A DNA stretch of 64,000 nt from Bog-756 sp963730685 (GTDB taxonomy: Bacteria > Actinomycetota > Acidimicrobiia > Acidimicrobiales > RAAP-2), in NCBI GenBank assembly GCA_963730685.1, contig CAVSSP010000001.1, positions 1,550,001 to 1,614,000 of the forward strand. The letters are read 5' to 3'. The translations under genes were made by a program, and so were the position numbers. This document shows, one piece after another, positions 1 to 8,003 of the stretch; the first letter of the stretch is position 1; every line of letters starts with the position of its first letter. Below the pieces are notes generated by a model that did not search any database, had not been told where the DNA came from, and saw only the letters and a program-made list of their open reading frames with translations.

Positions 1-2
1 TG

Positions 3-914
3 GTGGCCTTCATGCGGGTGGTGGCATGGGACCGCTTCGACGTCTTCGCCCTGGCCAACACCCTCACCGCGTTCATCTACCTGCCGGCGTGGATCGTGGC
101 CGCGGTGGCGCTGGTGGGCCGCCGGTTCGTGCTGGCCGGGGTGGCGCTGGTGGTCGTGGTGCTCCAGGTGGTGTTCGTCCTGCCCGAGCTGACGGCGGCA
201 CAGTCCCCTCCGGCGTGGGTGGCATCGGCACCGAGCTTCCGGCTCATGGACGGCAACGTCTACGACGAGAACCCGACCATGGCCGGCTACGCCACCCAGA
301 TCACGCAGACCCGACCCCAGGTCCTCACCCTGGAAGAGGCCATCCCCACCGACGTCACCCAACTCCAGAAGGCCGGGGCCCTGGCCGGCCTTCCCTACCG
401 GATCCAGATCAAGCGCTACGACCCGAGGGCGTTCCTGGTGGCCTCGGCGTACCCGCTCATCCACACCAATGTGGTGTACTTCGAGGGCCTGCCGCTCATC
501 GTCCAGACCACCGTCGCCCTGCCGTCGGGGGACCAGGCCCTGTGGGTCGTCCACACCGTGGCCCCGCTCCCGAGCTCGTTCGACGAGTGGCGGTCCGAGC
601 TGGGCTACATCGCCAGCCTGGTCCGTGCCCGGGGGAGTGCGGGCCTGCTGGTGGTGGGCGACTTCAACGCCACGTGGGGCAACAAGGGATTCCGCACCAT
701 CCTCGACACCGGCATGACCGACGGGGCCGCCGCCCGGGGACGGGCGTTCGACATGACATGGTCACAGATCGAAAAGCCGGTGCCCCCGGTGGTGCGCATC
801 GACCACGTGCTGACCGGTGCCGGGGTGGCCGTGACCTCGATCGCCTCCGGACCGGGGCCGGGCAGTGACCACCGTGATCTCCACGCGGTGATCGCCGTGC
901 GCCCCGGGGCATGA
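3..914 (+). CDS. Endonuclease/exonuclease/phosphatase-family membrane protein (5' partial)
   Basis: The C-terminal two thirds carries the signatures of the endonuclease/exonuclease/phosphatase (DNase I-like) superfamily: GDFNATWGN, then RIDHVLT and finally GSDHRDL, which supply the Asp/Asn and Asp-His metal and catalytic residues. The N-terminus has two hydrophobic segments (about residues 12-35 and 38-60), so the catalytic domain should lie outside the membrane. The substrate cannot be told from sequence; members cleave nucleic acids or phosphoesters. The reading frame is open to the window edge, so the GTG at position 3 is only the first start visible and the true start is probably upstream. 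The next gene follows after about 120 bp on the same strand. Confidence 0.8.
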   Translation: MAFMRVVAWDRFDVFALANTLTAFIYLPAWIVAAVALVGRRFVLAGVALVVVVLQVVFVLPELTAAQSPPAWVASAPSFRLMDGNVYDENPTMAGYATQITQTRPQVLTLEEAIPTDVTQLQKAGALAGLPYRIQIKRYDPRAFLVASAYPLIHTNVVYFEGLPLIVQTTVALPSGDQALWVVHTVAPLPSSFDEWRSELGYIASLVRARGSAGLLVVGDFNATWGNKGFRTILDTGMTDGAAARGRAFDMTWSQIEKPVPPVVRIDHVLTGAGVAVTSIASGPGPGSDHRDLHAVIAVRPGA

Positions 915-1035
915 CGAACGGACCCCACGACACCGGTCGACGGTTGGCCGCGCCCACCATCTCCTACGGAGCGCGTACAGTCCGGATCGGGATCGAGGGC
1001 CCAGGGGGGCGACCAGCGGGGAAGCGGGCGGCACG

Positions 1036-2124
1036 ATGGTGAAGAACGACGAGGGATGGGGGGGTAGGCGGCGCTCGGTCGTGGGGGTCGTGGTGCTGGT
1101 GATGGTGCCGCTGGTGCTCGCGGCCTGTGGCGGCTCGTCGGCCAGCACCACCACGACGGCCGGTGCCACGGCGACGACCGCGGCAACGGCGTCGACATCG
1201 GCGCCGGTGATCACCACCCGGCCGCCCCCTCCGCCGACGGCGACGAGCCCGGGGTGCGCCTCGAGCCAGTCACCGGGCACGGTCACCCTGACCCCGACGG
1301 TGGACGGCAAGCGGCGCGTGGCCATCGTCCATGTGCCCACCGGCTACCGGGCCCCGACGCCGGTGCCACTGGTGGTGAACATGCACGGGAGCCAGTCGAC
1401 CGCTCTGGAACAGGTGGCCCTGACCGGCATGGACGCCACCGCCGACGCCGACACCTTCATCGTGGTGTACCCGCAGGGGGACATCCCCGCCGGCTCCGGC
1501 TTCGAGTGGAACGTGCCGGGCCAGCCGCTGGTCGGCGGGGCGCCGGTGCCGGCCTCCGCCCCGAACGATGTGTCGTTCATCACCCAGTTGGTGACCCTGT
1601 TGGAACAGAAGTACTGCATCGACTCCAACCGGGTGTTCGCCACCGGTTTTTCCGGCGGGGCCCGCATGGCCAGCCAGTTGGGCTGTGACGCCTCCACCGT
1701 GTTCGCCGCCGTGGCCCCGGTCAGCGGGTTGCGGCTGCCGACGCCGTGCCCCTCGACCCGACCGGTGCCGGTGGTCTCGTTCCACGGCACCGCCGACCCG
1801 GTCGATCCCTACGCCGGCCACGGGCAGCAGTACTGGACCTACAGCGTGCCCCAGGCCGCCCGCCGCTGGGGGCGGCACAACGGCTGTGCCGCCGTGCCCC
1901 AGACGCGGGTGGTGAATGCCACCGTGGTGCTGACCCAGTACGGACCGTGCACCGCCGGCGCCGACGTGGAGCTCTACACCATCACCGGGGAGGGCCACGA
2001 GTGGCCCGGTGGGCCGCCACTGCCGAGGACCATCGTCCGGGCGCTGGGCCCGCAGTCGAGTGCCATCAGTGCCAACGCCACCATGTGGGAGTTCTTCATG
2101 GCCAACCCGCTGCCCACCCGGTAA
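1036..2124 (+). CDS. Secreted lipoprotein esterase, PHB depolymerase/feruloyl esterase-like
   Basis: This is an alpha/beta hydrolase of the polyhydroxybutyrate depolymerase (LpqC-like) family. A signal peptide ends in the lipobox LAAC with the lipidated Cys at about residue 31, followed by a Thr/Ala/Pro-rich spacer to about residue 75. The nucleophile elbow GFSGG puts the catalytic Ser near residue 206, TADPVDPY gives Asp near 254 and GEGHEWPG gives His near 321, so the triad is complete. The product is probably an exported, membrane-anchored esterase; whether it acts on polyester, xylan side chains or other esters cannot be decided. The ATG start places the signal peptide correctly. The length (362 aa) is normal for the family. 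Confidence 0.85.
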   Translation: MVKNDEGWGGRRRSVVGVVVLVMVPLVLAACGGSSASTTTTAGATATTAATASTSAPVITTRPPPPPTATSPGCASSQSPGTVTLTPTVDGKRRVAIVHVPTGYRAPTPVPLVVNMHGSQSTALEQVALTGMDATADADTFIVVYPQGDIPAGSGFEWNVPGQPLVGGAPVPASAPNDVSFITQLVTLLEQKYCIDSNRVFATGFSGGARMASQLGCDASTVFAAVAPVSGLRLPTPCPSTRPVPVVSFHGTADPVDPYAGHGQQYWTYSVPQAARRWGRHNGCAAVPQTRVVNATVVLTQYGPCTAGADVELYTITGEGHEWPGGPPLPRTIVRALGPQSSAISANATMWEFFMANPLPTR

Positions 2125-2191
2125 AGATCCGTGGCCCGGGTGCCGATATCTTGGTCGGTCGTAGGTCAGCCGGACAGGAGCGAGCCAGCGG

Positions 2192-3358
2192 ATGAGTGAC
2201 ACCTCGCAGGGACCAGGGTGGTGGGTGGCGTCCGACGGGCGCTGGTACCCACCGGAGCTCCATCCCAATTTCCGAGCCCAGACCCCTCCACCGATGCCGC
2301 CAACGATGCCGCTCCTGTCCCCGACGGGGACCCCGGAACAGGCGCTGTCCAGCTGGGCACCGGCCATGGCCCAGCCCGCCAACGCCATTCCGCCACTCGT
2401 GACCGCCTACCAGGGCCCAGGCGGGTACCAGCCGCCTCCCGGCTACGGCACCCCGCCGTCCGGCGGACACCCCCAGTACACGCCGGTGGCGACCGGCTCG
2501 TCGGGTGGGCGGTTCGCCCGGGGGATCCGGCTGGTGGGCGTCGGGTTCGCCATGGCCCGCGACGAACCGGGGCTGATGATGGTGCCGGTGGTGGCGTTCC
2601 TCGTCCAGCTGGTGATCCTGGCGGTGGCGACCGCGGCGCTCTACCCCACACTCCATGCGGCCAGCACCGTCGATGGCGGAACCGGGACGGTGCACTTCTC
2701 GGTGGCCGAGTGGGCGGTCGTGGTGGCAGCCGGTGTGCTGACCATGTTCGTGTCGGTGGTCTCCCACGCCACCATCATCGCCAGGGTGATGGCCCGGTTC
2801 CACGGACAGGGCGTCTCCAACACCCAGGCGGCCCGGGCGGCACTGACCAAGAGCCCGCAGCTGCTGGCATGGGCGTTCATCAACTACGTGGTCATCTCGA
2901 TCCTCCGGCAGATCGGGAGCCGGGGCATCCTCGGAGCCATCGTCGGGTGGCTGCTGCGGGCCGGGTGGCTGCTGGCCAGCTTCTTCGTGGTGCCGGTGAT
3001 CCTCTTCGAGGACAAAGGGGCCTTTTCCGCCATCAAGCGCTCGGTACAGCTGTGCCGGAGCCGGTGGGGGGAGAACATCGTGGGTAACGGGGCACTCGGC
3101 CTCATCGGGATGTTCGCCGTACTCCTCGATGTGCTGGTGGCCATCTTCCTCGGACTGGCCTTCCCACCCCTCGGTGTGGCGGTGGGGTTGATCGGCCTCA
3201 TCGTGATCCTGCTGGTGATGACGGTGGCATCGGGGGCCTTCAACGCCGCGCTGTACTGGTTCGCCGTGACCGAGCAGGCCCCGGGCAACTACTCGCTCGG
3301 AGACCTCCAGTCGGCCTACCGCCAAAAGGGCCGGAGGACCGGCGTCTACGGCTTCTGA
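2192..3358 (+). CDS. DUF6159-like polytopic membrane protein with N-terminal DUF2510-type motif
   Basis: Residues about 8-22 (GWWVASDGRWYPPEL) are a Trp-rich DUF2510-like motif, followed by a Pro/Gly-rich linker to about residue 95. The rest holds about six hydrophobic segments and resembles the DUF6159 family, including a positively charged LFEDKGAFSAIKRS loop. The function of DUF6159 is unknown. An AGGAG box lies 11 nt before the ATG. The short gene downstream also carries a DUF2510 motif, but at its C-terminus, which suggests a related membrane-associated role for the two products. Confidence 0.75.
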   Translation: MSDTSQGPGWWVASDGRWYPPELHPNFRAQTPPPMPPTMPLLSPTGTPEQALSSWAPAMAQPANAIPPLVTAYQGPGGYQPPPGYGTPPSGGHPQYTPVATGSSGGRFARGIRLVGVGFAMARDEPGLMMVPVVAFLVQLVILAVATAALYPTLHAASTVDGGTGTVHFSVAEWAVVVAAGVLTMFVSVVSHATIIARVMARFHGQGVSNTQAARAALTKSPQLLAWAFINYVVISILRQIGSRGILGAIVGWLLRAGWLLASFFVVPVILFEDKGAFSAIKRSVQLCRSRWGENIVGNGALGLIGMFAVLLDVLVAIFLGLAFPPLGVAVGLIGLIVILLVMTVASGAFNAALYWFAVTEQAPGNYSLGDLQSAYRQKGRRTGVYGF

Positions 3359-3420
3359 GCCCGGCCGCGACCCGGACAGGGAAATTGGCAGCGGTGGCGA
3401 CTCGAGCACTACCTGGGGAA

Positions 3421-3426
3421 TAGAGT
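3421..3426 (+). promoter_or_regulatory. -10 box (TAGAGT) for a leaderless transcript
   Basis: TAGAGT lies 7 nt before the GTG at 3434, so transcription would begin at or beside the start codon. No Shine-Dalgarno box is visible. This spacing recurs at several genes in the window and supports the GTG start. Confidence 0.5.
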
Positions 3427-3433
3427 CATAGGG

Positions 3434-3991
3434 GTGTACAAGTTCAGCACCACCGAATGGGTCGTCCTGCTGGTGCTCTCGCTCGTGTGGGCGTGGTTCG
3501 GCTACCGACTGTCGGAGAGTGACCGGAAGAACCTGGGTCGGACCCCGTGGGGGCTGCCGTCAGCGCTGTGGGCGCTGTTCTGGTTCCTGTCCCTGATCGT
3601 GGGCCTGGTCCTCTACCTCATCGCCCACGCCGGAGGAGTGCGTCGGGCCCAGCAACAGGGCATCGGCGCGGGAGGTGTGGCGATGGGCACTCAGATGGGA
3701 CGACCGCCGGCCGCCACCAGGGCGCCGACGGTGTCCGAGCAGTTCCCCGCCTATCCACGGCCGGCCAACGTGCAGGTGGCGGAGTACGAGCCTGAGGCGG
3801 AGGAACCGGAGCCTGCGCCAGCATCGCAAGCTCCCCAGCACCAGCCGGCCTCACCGCCGGCGTGGCACCCGGACCCGAGCGGCCGGTTCCATTACCGGTG
3901 GTGGGACGGCTACGAGTGGACCTCGCAGGTGTCGATGGACGGGCATCACCTCATCGACACCAACCCCGATCAGCGGATCGGGCCCTACTGA
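3434..3991 (+). CDS. DUF2510 domain membrane protein
   Basis: Two transmembrane segments (about residues 8-22 and 40-62) are followed by a Pro/Ala/Glu-rich linker and a C-terminal DUF2510 motif, PAWHPDPSGRFHYRWWDG, near residues 137-155. DUF2510 is a short Trp-rich actinobacterial domain usually found on membrane proteins; its role is not known. The GTG start is favoured by the -10-like box 7 nt upstream. It is the last gene before the sequence changes character toward the glycan cluster. Confidence 0.8.
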   Translation: MYKFSTTEWVVLLVLSLVWAWFGYRLSESDRKNLGRTPWGLPSALWALFWFLSLIVGLVLYLIAHAGGVRRAQQQGIGAGGVAMGTQMGRPPAATRAPTVSEQFPAYPRPANVQVAEYEPEAEEPEPAPASQAPQHQPASPPAWHPDPSGRFHYRWWDGYEWTSQVSMDGHHLIDTNPDQRIGPY

Positions 3992-4051
3992 GTCGTGACT
4001 AAATGGCAACCGGTGAGTCTGTCGGAGCTCCAACTGGATTGACGTACTGAG

Positions 4052-4303
4052 CTAGGCGACGTCGCGATCGCTCACTGATTTGAGCTTGGATTTGACTGTT
4101 GGCTTGGCTGCCTGATCCGGAGTCGGGTTCCGCGCCAACGTCAACTCCTCGAGGCACTCGGCGCATAACTGGCCGAATGCTCGCCCCACCTTGAGACGTC
4201 TGCGTTGTCTCCAACCCACCTTCGACACCGGACCAGCCCAACCGCACCGGTGACAAACGCCCCGGGCGTCTGTGCTGTTTCTGTCTTCGCTCATCAACGT
4301 CAC
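4052..4303 (-). CDS. Small Cys4 (zinc-ribbon-like) hypothetical protein
   Basis: An 83-residue basic protein with CHRC near residue 17 and CAEC near residue 47, a CxxC-CxxC arrangement typical of a small zinc ribbon. Lys/Arg-rich stretches between and after the pairs would suit nucleic-acid or ribosome binding, but this is inference. The GTG at 4303 gives the longest frame; an ATG at 4294 preceded by a GGGGG run is an equally good start. It stands alone, convergent with the DUF2510 gene. I do not recognise a named family. Confidence 0.45.
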   Translation of the reverse strand: MTLMSEDRNSTDARGVCHRCGWAGPVSKVGWRQRRRLKVGRAFGQLCAECLEELTLARNPTPDQAAKPTVKSKLKSVSDRDVA

Positions 4304-4927
4304 ATCCCCCAGACGAGTGTCGATCCCATCTGCTCGTCATCGACACGGCCGCCACAAAACTGTATCGGAACGGTCCGCGGTACGAGCATGCGGCCTTAGT
4401 CGCACCGCTCATGCCTCCGGCCGCATGCACAATATGTGAGTACTCACTTACGAGGATGGCCGTCGACCTGGTCTGCTCCACGGGCTTGCGGGTGCCGCCC
4501 GGCTCGCGATGCATTGCCGAGCGTTGGTCGGTGGGTTGCGATGAGCGGGACATTGCCGTCCGACCCGAACATGTTCGGCACCAATTGTGGCCCCGTCACG
4601 CTCTTCCATGGCGATTCCCCTCATATCTCACGTTGCGTGCAGATCCGACTACTCAGGCGAATTGTTTTCTCCTGGTCCGATCGCTGTTTACACGCCGTTC
4701 TCAAGTCAGACACTGGTGCGCAATATTCGGTGTCTACGGTCATTAGATCACGTGTGGAGCGAGCGGAGGTCCAGACGATCGACGTTGAGTATGCGACTAC
4801 CGGCCACGTCGCTCATCACGTGCCGCGCAGGTCAGGTTTGTCTTTCCATCCGTAGCCCCAGCAACGCAATTCACGGCAGTGAATCCATCGAGTCTCCGTT
4901 CAGCGAGAAGGGCAGGTTGACAAGACA
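4304..4927. other. Intergenic region before the glycan cluster
   Basis: About 620 bp with no convincing gene. The open frames here (for example 4411-4746 and 4436-4855, plus strand) have no recognisable domain, and frame use is inconsistent. The base composition is less GC-rich than upstream. It should hold the promoter for the glycosyltransferase at 4928, but no convincing -35/-10 pair was found; a TTGACA at 4917-4922 is too close to that start to serve it. Confidence 0.5.
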
Positions 4928-5779
4928 TTGAGCAACTTCGGCAGGCATCCCGGACTCAAGCTTCAGGACGCGGGTCGTCCGCCCACGGTGAGCGTGGTGA
5001 TTCCAGCCAAGAACGAGGCCCGCAATCTCCCGCATGTGTTCGCCGGGCTGCCGGAGGATCTCCACGAAGTCATCCTCGTCGACGGGCGTTCTACGGACGA
5101 CACCGTCAGGGTCGCGAGGCGGCTCAGATCGGACATCACGGTCATCGGTCAGACGCGTAAGGGAAAGGGCAATGCCCTCGCCTGTGGGTTCGCGGTCGCA
5201 TCCGGCGACTTCATCGTCATGCTCGATGCCGACGGCTCCACCGATCCGGCTGAGATACCGAGGTTTGTGGATGCTCTGATCGAGGGTGCCGACTTTGCCA
5301 AGGGGTCGAGATTCATGCCCGGGGCCGGCAGCAGCGACATCAGTCGATTGCGACAACTGGGGAACTTCTGGCTGAACAAGGTCGTGAACGTCATCTACGG
5401 GACCAGGTACACCGACCTCTGCTACGGATACAACGCATTCCGCCGTGAATGTCTCAGTGTGATCGACCTCGATGCTGGAGAGGATGACGGGGCGGAGCCA
5501 GGGGCCATGCTCTGGGGGGACGGTTTTGAAGTCGAGACGCTGATCAACGTCAGGATCGCCAAGGCCGGTCTCCGGGTGGCCGAAGTTCCGAGCTTCGAGC
5601 GAAACAGGTATTTCGGAACGAGCAACCTGCACGCCTTCTCGGACGGGATCCGGGTGCTTAGGACGATCCATGCCGAGCGAAAGCACGGGACCCGAAGGAC
5701 CGCGAAGGCTGACTTGATCCGAAGGGACGATGCCACTTCATGGTCCGTGTTGTCGACCCTTGCCGAAGAAGCCAGCTGA
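4928..5779 (+). CDS. GT2 family glycosyltransferase (polyprenyl-phosphate sugar transferase-like)
   Basis: A GT-A fold family 2 glycosyltransferase. VSVVIPAKNEARN near residues 19-31 and the acidic LVDGRSTDD start the nucleotide-binding half, and VMLDADGSTDPAEI near residue 100 is the DxD-like metal site. The 283-residue length and lack of C-terminal membrane helices resemble soluble dolichol-phosphate-mannose-synthase-like enzymes. The start is uncertain: TTG at 4928 is the first in frame, and a GTG at 4988 just before the VSVVIP strand would be a short alternative. It is separated by 89 bp from the NeuB gene and likely works in the same glycan pathway. Confidence 0.8.
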   Translation: MSNFGRHPGLKLQDAGRPPTVSVVIPAKNEARNLPHVFAGLPEDLHEVILVDGRSTDDTVRVARRLRSDITVIGQTRKGKGNALACGFAVASGDFIVMLDADGSTDPAEIPRFVDALIEGADFAKGSRFMPGAGSSDISRLRQLGNFWLNKVVNVIYGTRYTDLCYGYNAFRRECLSVIDLDAGEDDGAEPGAMLWGDGFEVETLINVRIAKAGLRVAEVPSFERNRYFGTSNLHAFSDGIRVLRTIHAERKHGTRRTAKADLIRRDDATSWSVLSTLAEEAS

Positions 5780-5868
5780 CGATCTTCGGCCCTGAGCCGT
5801 CTGCGTAACGCAAAACCAAATCCGAGAGGTCCTCCAGGACGTCTGGTGCCAATAGCGAGGAGGCAGCA

Positions 5869-6741
5869 ATGCCCGACAGAGTCGAGATCGGCACGCGCAC
5901 GGTAGGGGCTGAAATGCCCTGCTACGTGATCGCGGAGATCGGAATCAATCACAATGGTGACGTTCAGTTGGCGTTCGACCTCATGAAGGTGGCTGCCGAC
6001 GCGGGATGCGATGCGGTGAAGTTCCAGAAGAGGACGCCGGGCCTATGCGTCCCGGCAGCACAACGAGACCTGCTCCGTGAGACCCCATGGGGCGTCATGA
6101 CGTATCTCGAATACAAGGAGCGGACGGAATTCGGACAGAAGGAGTACGACGCGATCGACGGCTACGCCGGTGAATTGGGCATCGATTGGTTCGCTTCGCC
6201 CTGGGACGTTCAGTCAGTCGAGTTCCTTGAGGCCTACGACCCCATTTGCTACAAGGTCGCTTCGGCGTCTCTGACTGATGGCGATCTCCTCAACGCGCTA
6301 CTCGGCACCGGCAGGCCGCTGATCGTATCGACCGGCATGTCCACGATGGAGGAGATTCGTTCCGGTGTGGATCAGGTTGCGGGTGCCCCGCTGCTTCTGG
6401 CCCATTCCACCTCGACCTATCCATGCCCGCCGTCGGAGTTGAACCTCCGGATGATCCAGACGCTAAGAGACGAATTCGACGTTCCTGTGGGGTATAGCGG
6501 ACATGAGACCGGACTCCAGACCACGGTTGCCGCGGTGTCCATCGGGGCGACGTTCGTTGAGCGCCACATCACGATGGATCGTGCCATGTGGGGCTCTGAC
6601 CACGCGGCGAGTATCGAGCCCCAGGGCCTGCAGAGACTGGTCAGGGACATCCGAGCGGTCGAGGCCGCGCTCGGTGACGGCATGAAGCAGGTCTACGAGA
6701 GCGAGATCCCCATTCGAGCCAAACTCCGGCGAGTCGGATGA
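5869..6741 (+). CDS. neuB: N-acetylneuraminate (nonulosonate) synthase, NeuB-like, without C-terminal SAF domain
   Basis: NeuB-family enzymes condense an N-acylhexosamine (or its 6-phosphate) with phosphoenolpyruvate to form a nine-carbon sialic-acid-like sugar. The TIM-barrel motifs are present: AEIGINHNGD near residue 23, DAVKFQKR near 44, STGMSTMEE near 158, HSTSTYPCP near 176 and GYSGHETG near 207. The protein is only 290 residues; typical NeuB has about 340-350 because of a C-terminal antifreeze-like (SAF) domain that closes the neighbour's active site, and that domain is absent here. A GAGGAGG ribosome site precedes the ATG. It heads the overlapping operon and overlaps the CMP-sugar synthetase by 4 bp (ATGA). 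The exact product (Neu5Ac, Kdn, legionaminate or other) cannot be read from sequence. Confidence 0.85.
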   Translation: MPDRVEIGTRTVGAEMPCYVIAEIGINHNGDVQLAFDLMKVAADAGCDAVKFQKRTPGLCVPAAQRDLLRETPWGVMTYLEYKERTEFGQKEYDAIDGYAGELGIDWFASPWDVQSVEFLEAYDPICYKVASASLTDGDLLNALLGTGRPLIVSTGMSTMEEIRSGVDQVAGAPLLLAHSTSTYPCPPSELNLRMIQTLRDEFDVPVGYSGHETGLQTTVAAVSIGATFVERHITMDRAMWGSDHAASIEPQGLQRLVRDIRAVEAALGDGMKQVYESEIPIRAKLRRVG

Positions 6742-8003
6742 TGCCACCGAGTCAGCCCCCAGAAGGTCCGACTGTGGCTCAAAAGGATTCGGTCATGGTG
6801 ATCATCCCAGCGCGAGGAGGATCCACAGGGATCAGCCGAAAGAACCTCGCTCCGGTTGGGGGAGTGCCACTTCTGGTGCGAGCTGTCCGCGCTGCCTCGA
6901 TGGCGACAACGGTTCGTCATGTCGTCGTGTCGACGGATGATGAGGAGATGGCATCCGTAGCCAAGGCCGAGGGCGCCATCGTCGTATGGCGACCGGACTC
7001 CCTGGCCACAGCCGTTTCGTCATCTGAGAGCGCGATCTGCCACGCCATCGAGGTGTTGGCGGCCGACGGGATGGCGATCCCGGACGTGACGTTGATGGTG
7101 CAGTGCACGTCGCCCTTCATCGAGCCCGAAGACGTTGACCTCGTCGTCGAAACTCTTGTGGGCCAGTGCGCCGATTCCTGCTTCACGGCCGCTCGGACCC
7201 ACTCGTTCCTGTGGCGGCAGGCGGACGGTGGAGAAGCGGTGGCCGTCAATCACGACCCCGCACGACGACTTCCCCGCCAGCAGGTCGACCAGGAGTTCGT
7301 CGAGACCGGCGCGGTCTACGGATTTCGGACTGACGCATTCCTCAGATCGAGGACCCGCTTCGTCGGCAGGACGGTGATGGCACCCGTCGATGCGCATCGC
7401 TCCCTCGAGATCGACGAACCGTCGGACCTGCGCATGGCGCAACTACTGGTCGCGTCTCACACCCGGGGCCCGCGGGCTGCGCGGATTCCGAGTTCGATCC
7501 GATCCATGGTGTTCGATTTCGACGGCGTGATGACTGACAATCGGGCATTCGTCTTTTCGAACGGGGACGAAGGCGTACTGATCGACCGCGGCGACGGCCA
7601 AGGCATCAAGCGCCTCAGCGAACACTCCCGTCTGGAACTGTTGGTCTTGTCGACTGAGACCAGCCCGGTCGTGCGCCGACGCTGCGAGAAGCTCGGACTC
7701 GAATGCATCTCGGGAATCGCCGACAAGGCTCCTACCCTGCTCGGCTGGCTCGATGAGCGCTCTATCGATGCACAGGACTGTCTCTATGTGGGCAACGACC
7801 TCAACGATCTCACCTGTATGCAGCTTGTCGGATTTTCGGTAGCCCCTGCCAATGCCATGCCGGAGATCAAGGAGGTGGCTGATCTTGTGCTGACCCATCG
7901 TGGCGGGGATGGGGCCGTGCGGGAACTCATCGACCTGTTCTTTGATGCCGATGTCGAGGAGAACCGTTTGATGCTGGACGGAACGGCATCAGTCGACCGT
8001 TGA
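6738..8003 (+). CDS. neuA: CMP-nonulosonate (acylneuraminate) cytidylyltransferase fused to KdsC-like HAD phosphatase
   Basis: Residues about 15-245 are an acylneuraminate cytidylyltransferase: IIPARGGSTGISRKNL near residue 18, and the sugar-binding stretch with RRLPRQQVDQEFVETGAVYG. It activates the nonulosonate with CTP. Residues about 255-410 are a HAD phosphatase of the KdsC/Neu9P type: VFDFDGVMTDN with Asp260 and Asp262, VLSTETSP, GIADKAPTL and YVGNDLNDL. The same domain order occurs in animal CMAS and some bacterial CMP-Kdn/Neu synthetases. A phosphatase in the same chain suggests the NeuB product may be a 9-phosphate, as in the eukaryote-like route; this is inference. The ATG overlaps the neuB stop and the gene ends in a TTGA overlap with the next one. 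Confidence 0.88.
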   Translation: MMPPSQPPEGPTVAQKDSVMVIIPARGGSTGISRKNLAPVGGVPLLVRAVRAASMATTVRHVVVSTDDEEMASVAKAEGAIVVWRPDSLATAVSSSESAICHAIEVLAADGMAIPDVTLMVQCTSPFIEPEDVDLVVETLVGQCADSCFTAARTHSFLWRQADGGEAVAVNHDPARRLPRQQVDQEFVETGAVYGFRTDAFLRSRTRFVGRTVMAPVDAHRSLEIDEPSDLRMAQLLVASHTRGPRAARIPSSIRSMVFDFDGVMTDNRAFVFSNGDEGVLIDRGDGQGIKRLSEHSRLELLVLSTETSPVVRRRCEKLGLECISGIADKAPTLLGWLDERSIDAQDCLYVGNDLNDLTCMQLVGFSVAPANAMPEIKEVADLVLTHRGGDGAVRELIDLFFDADVEENRLMLDGTASVDR

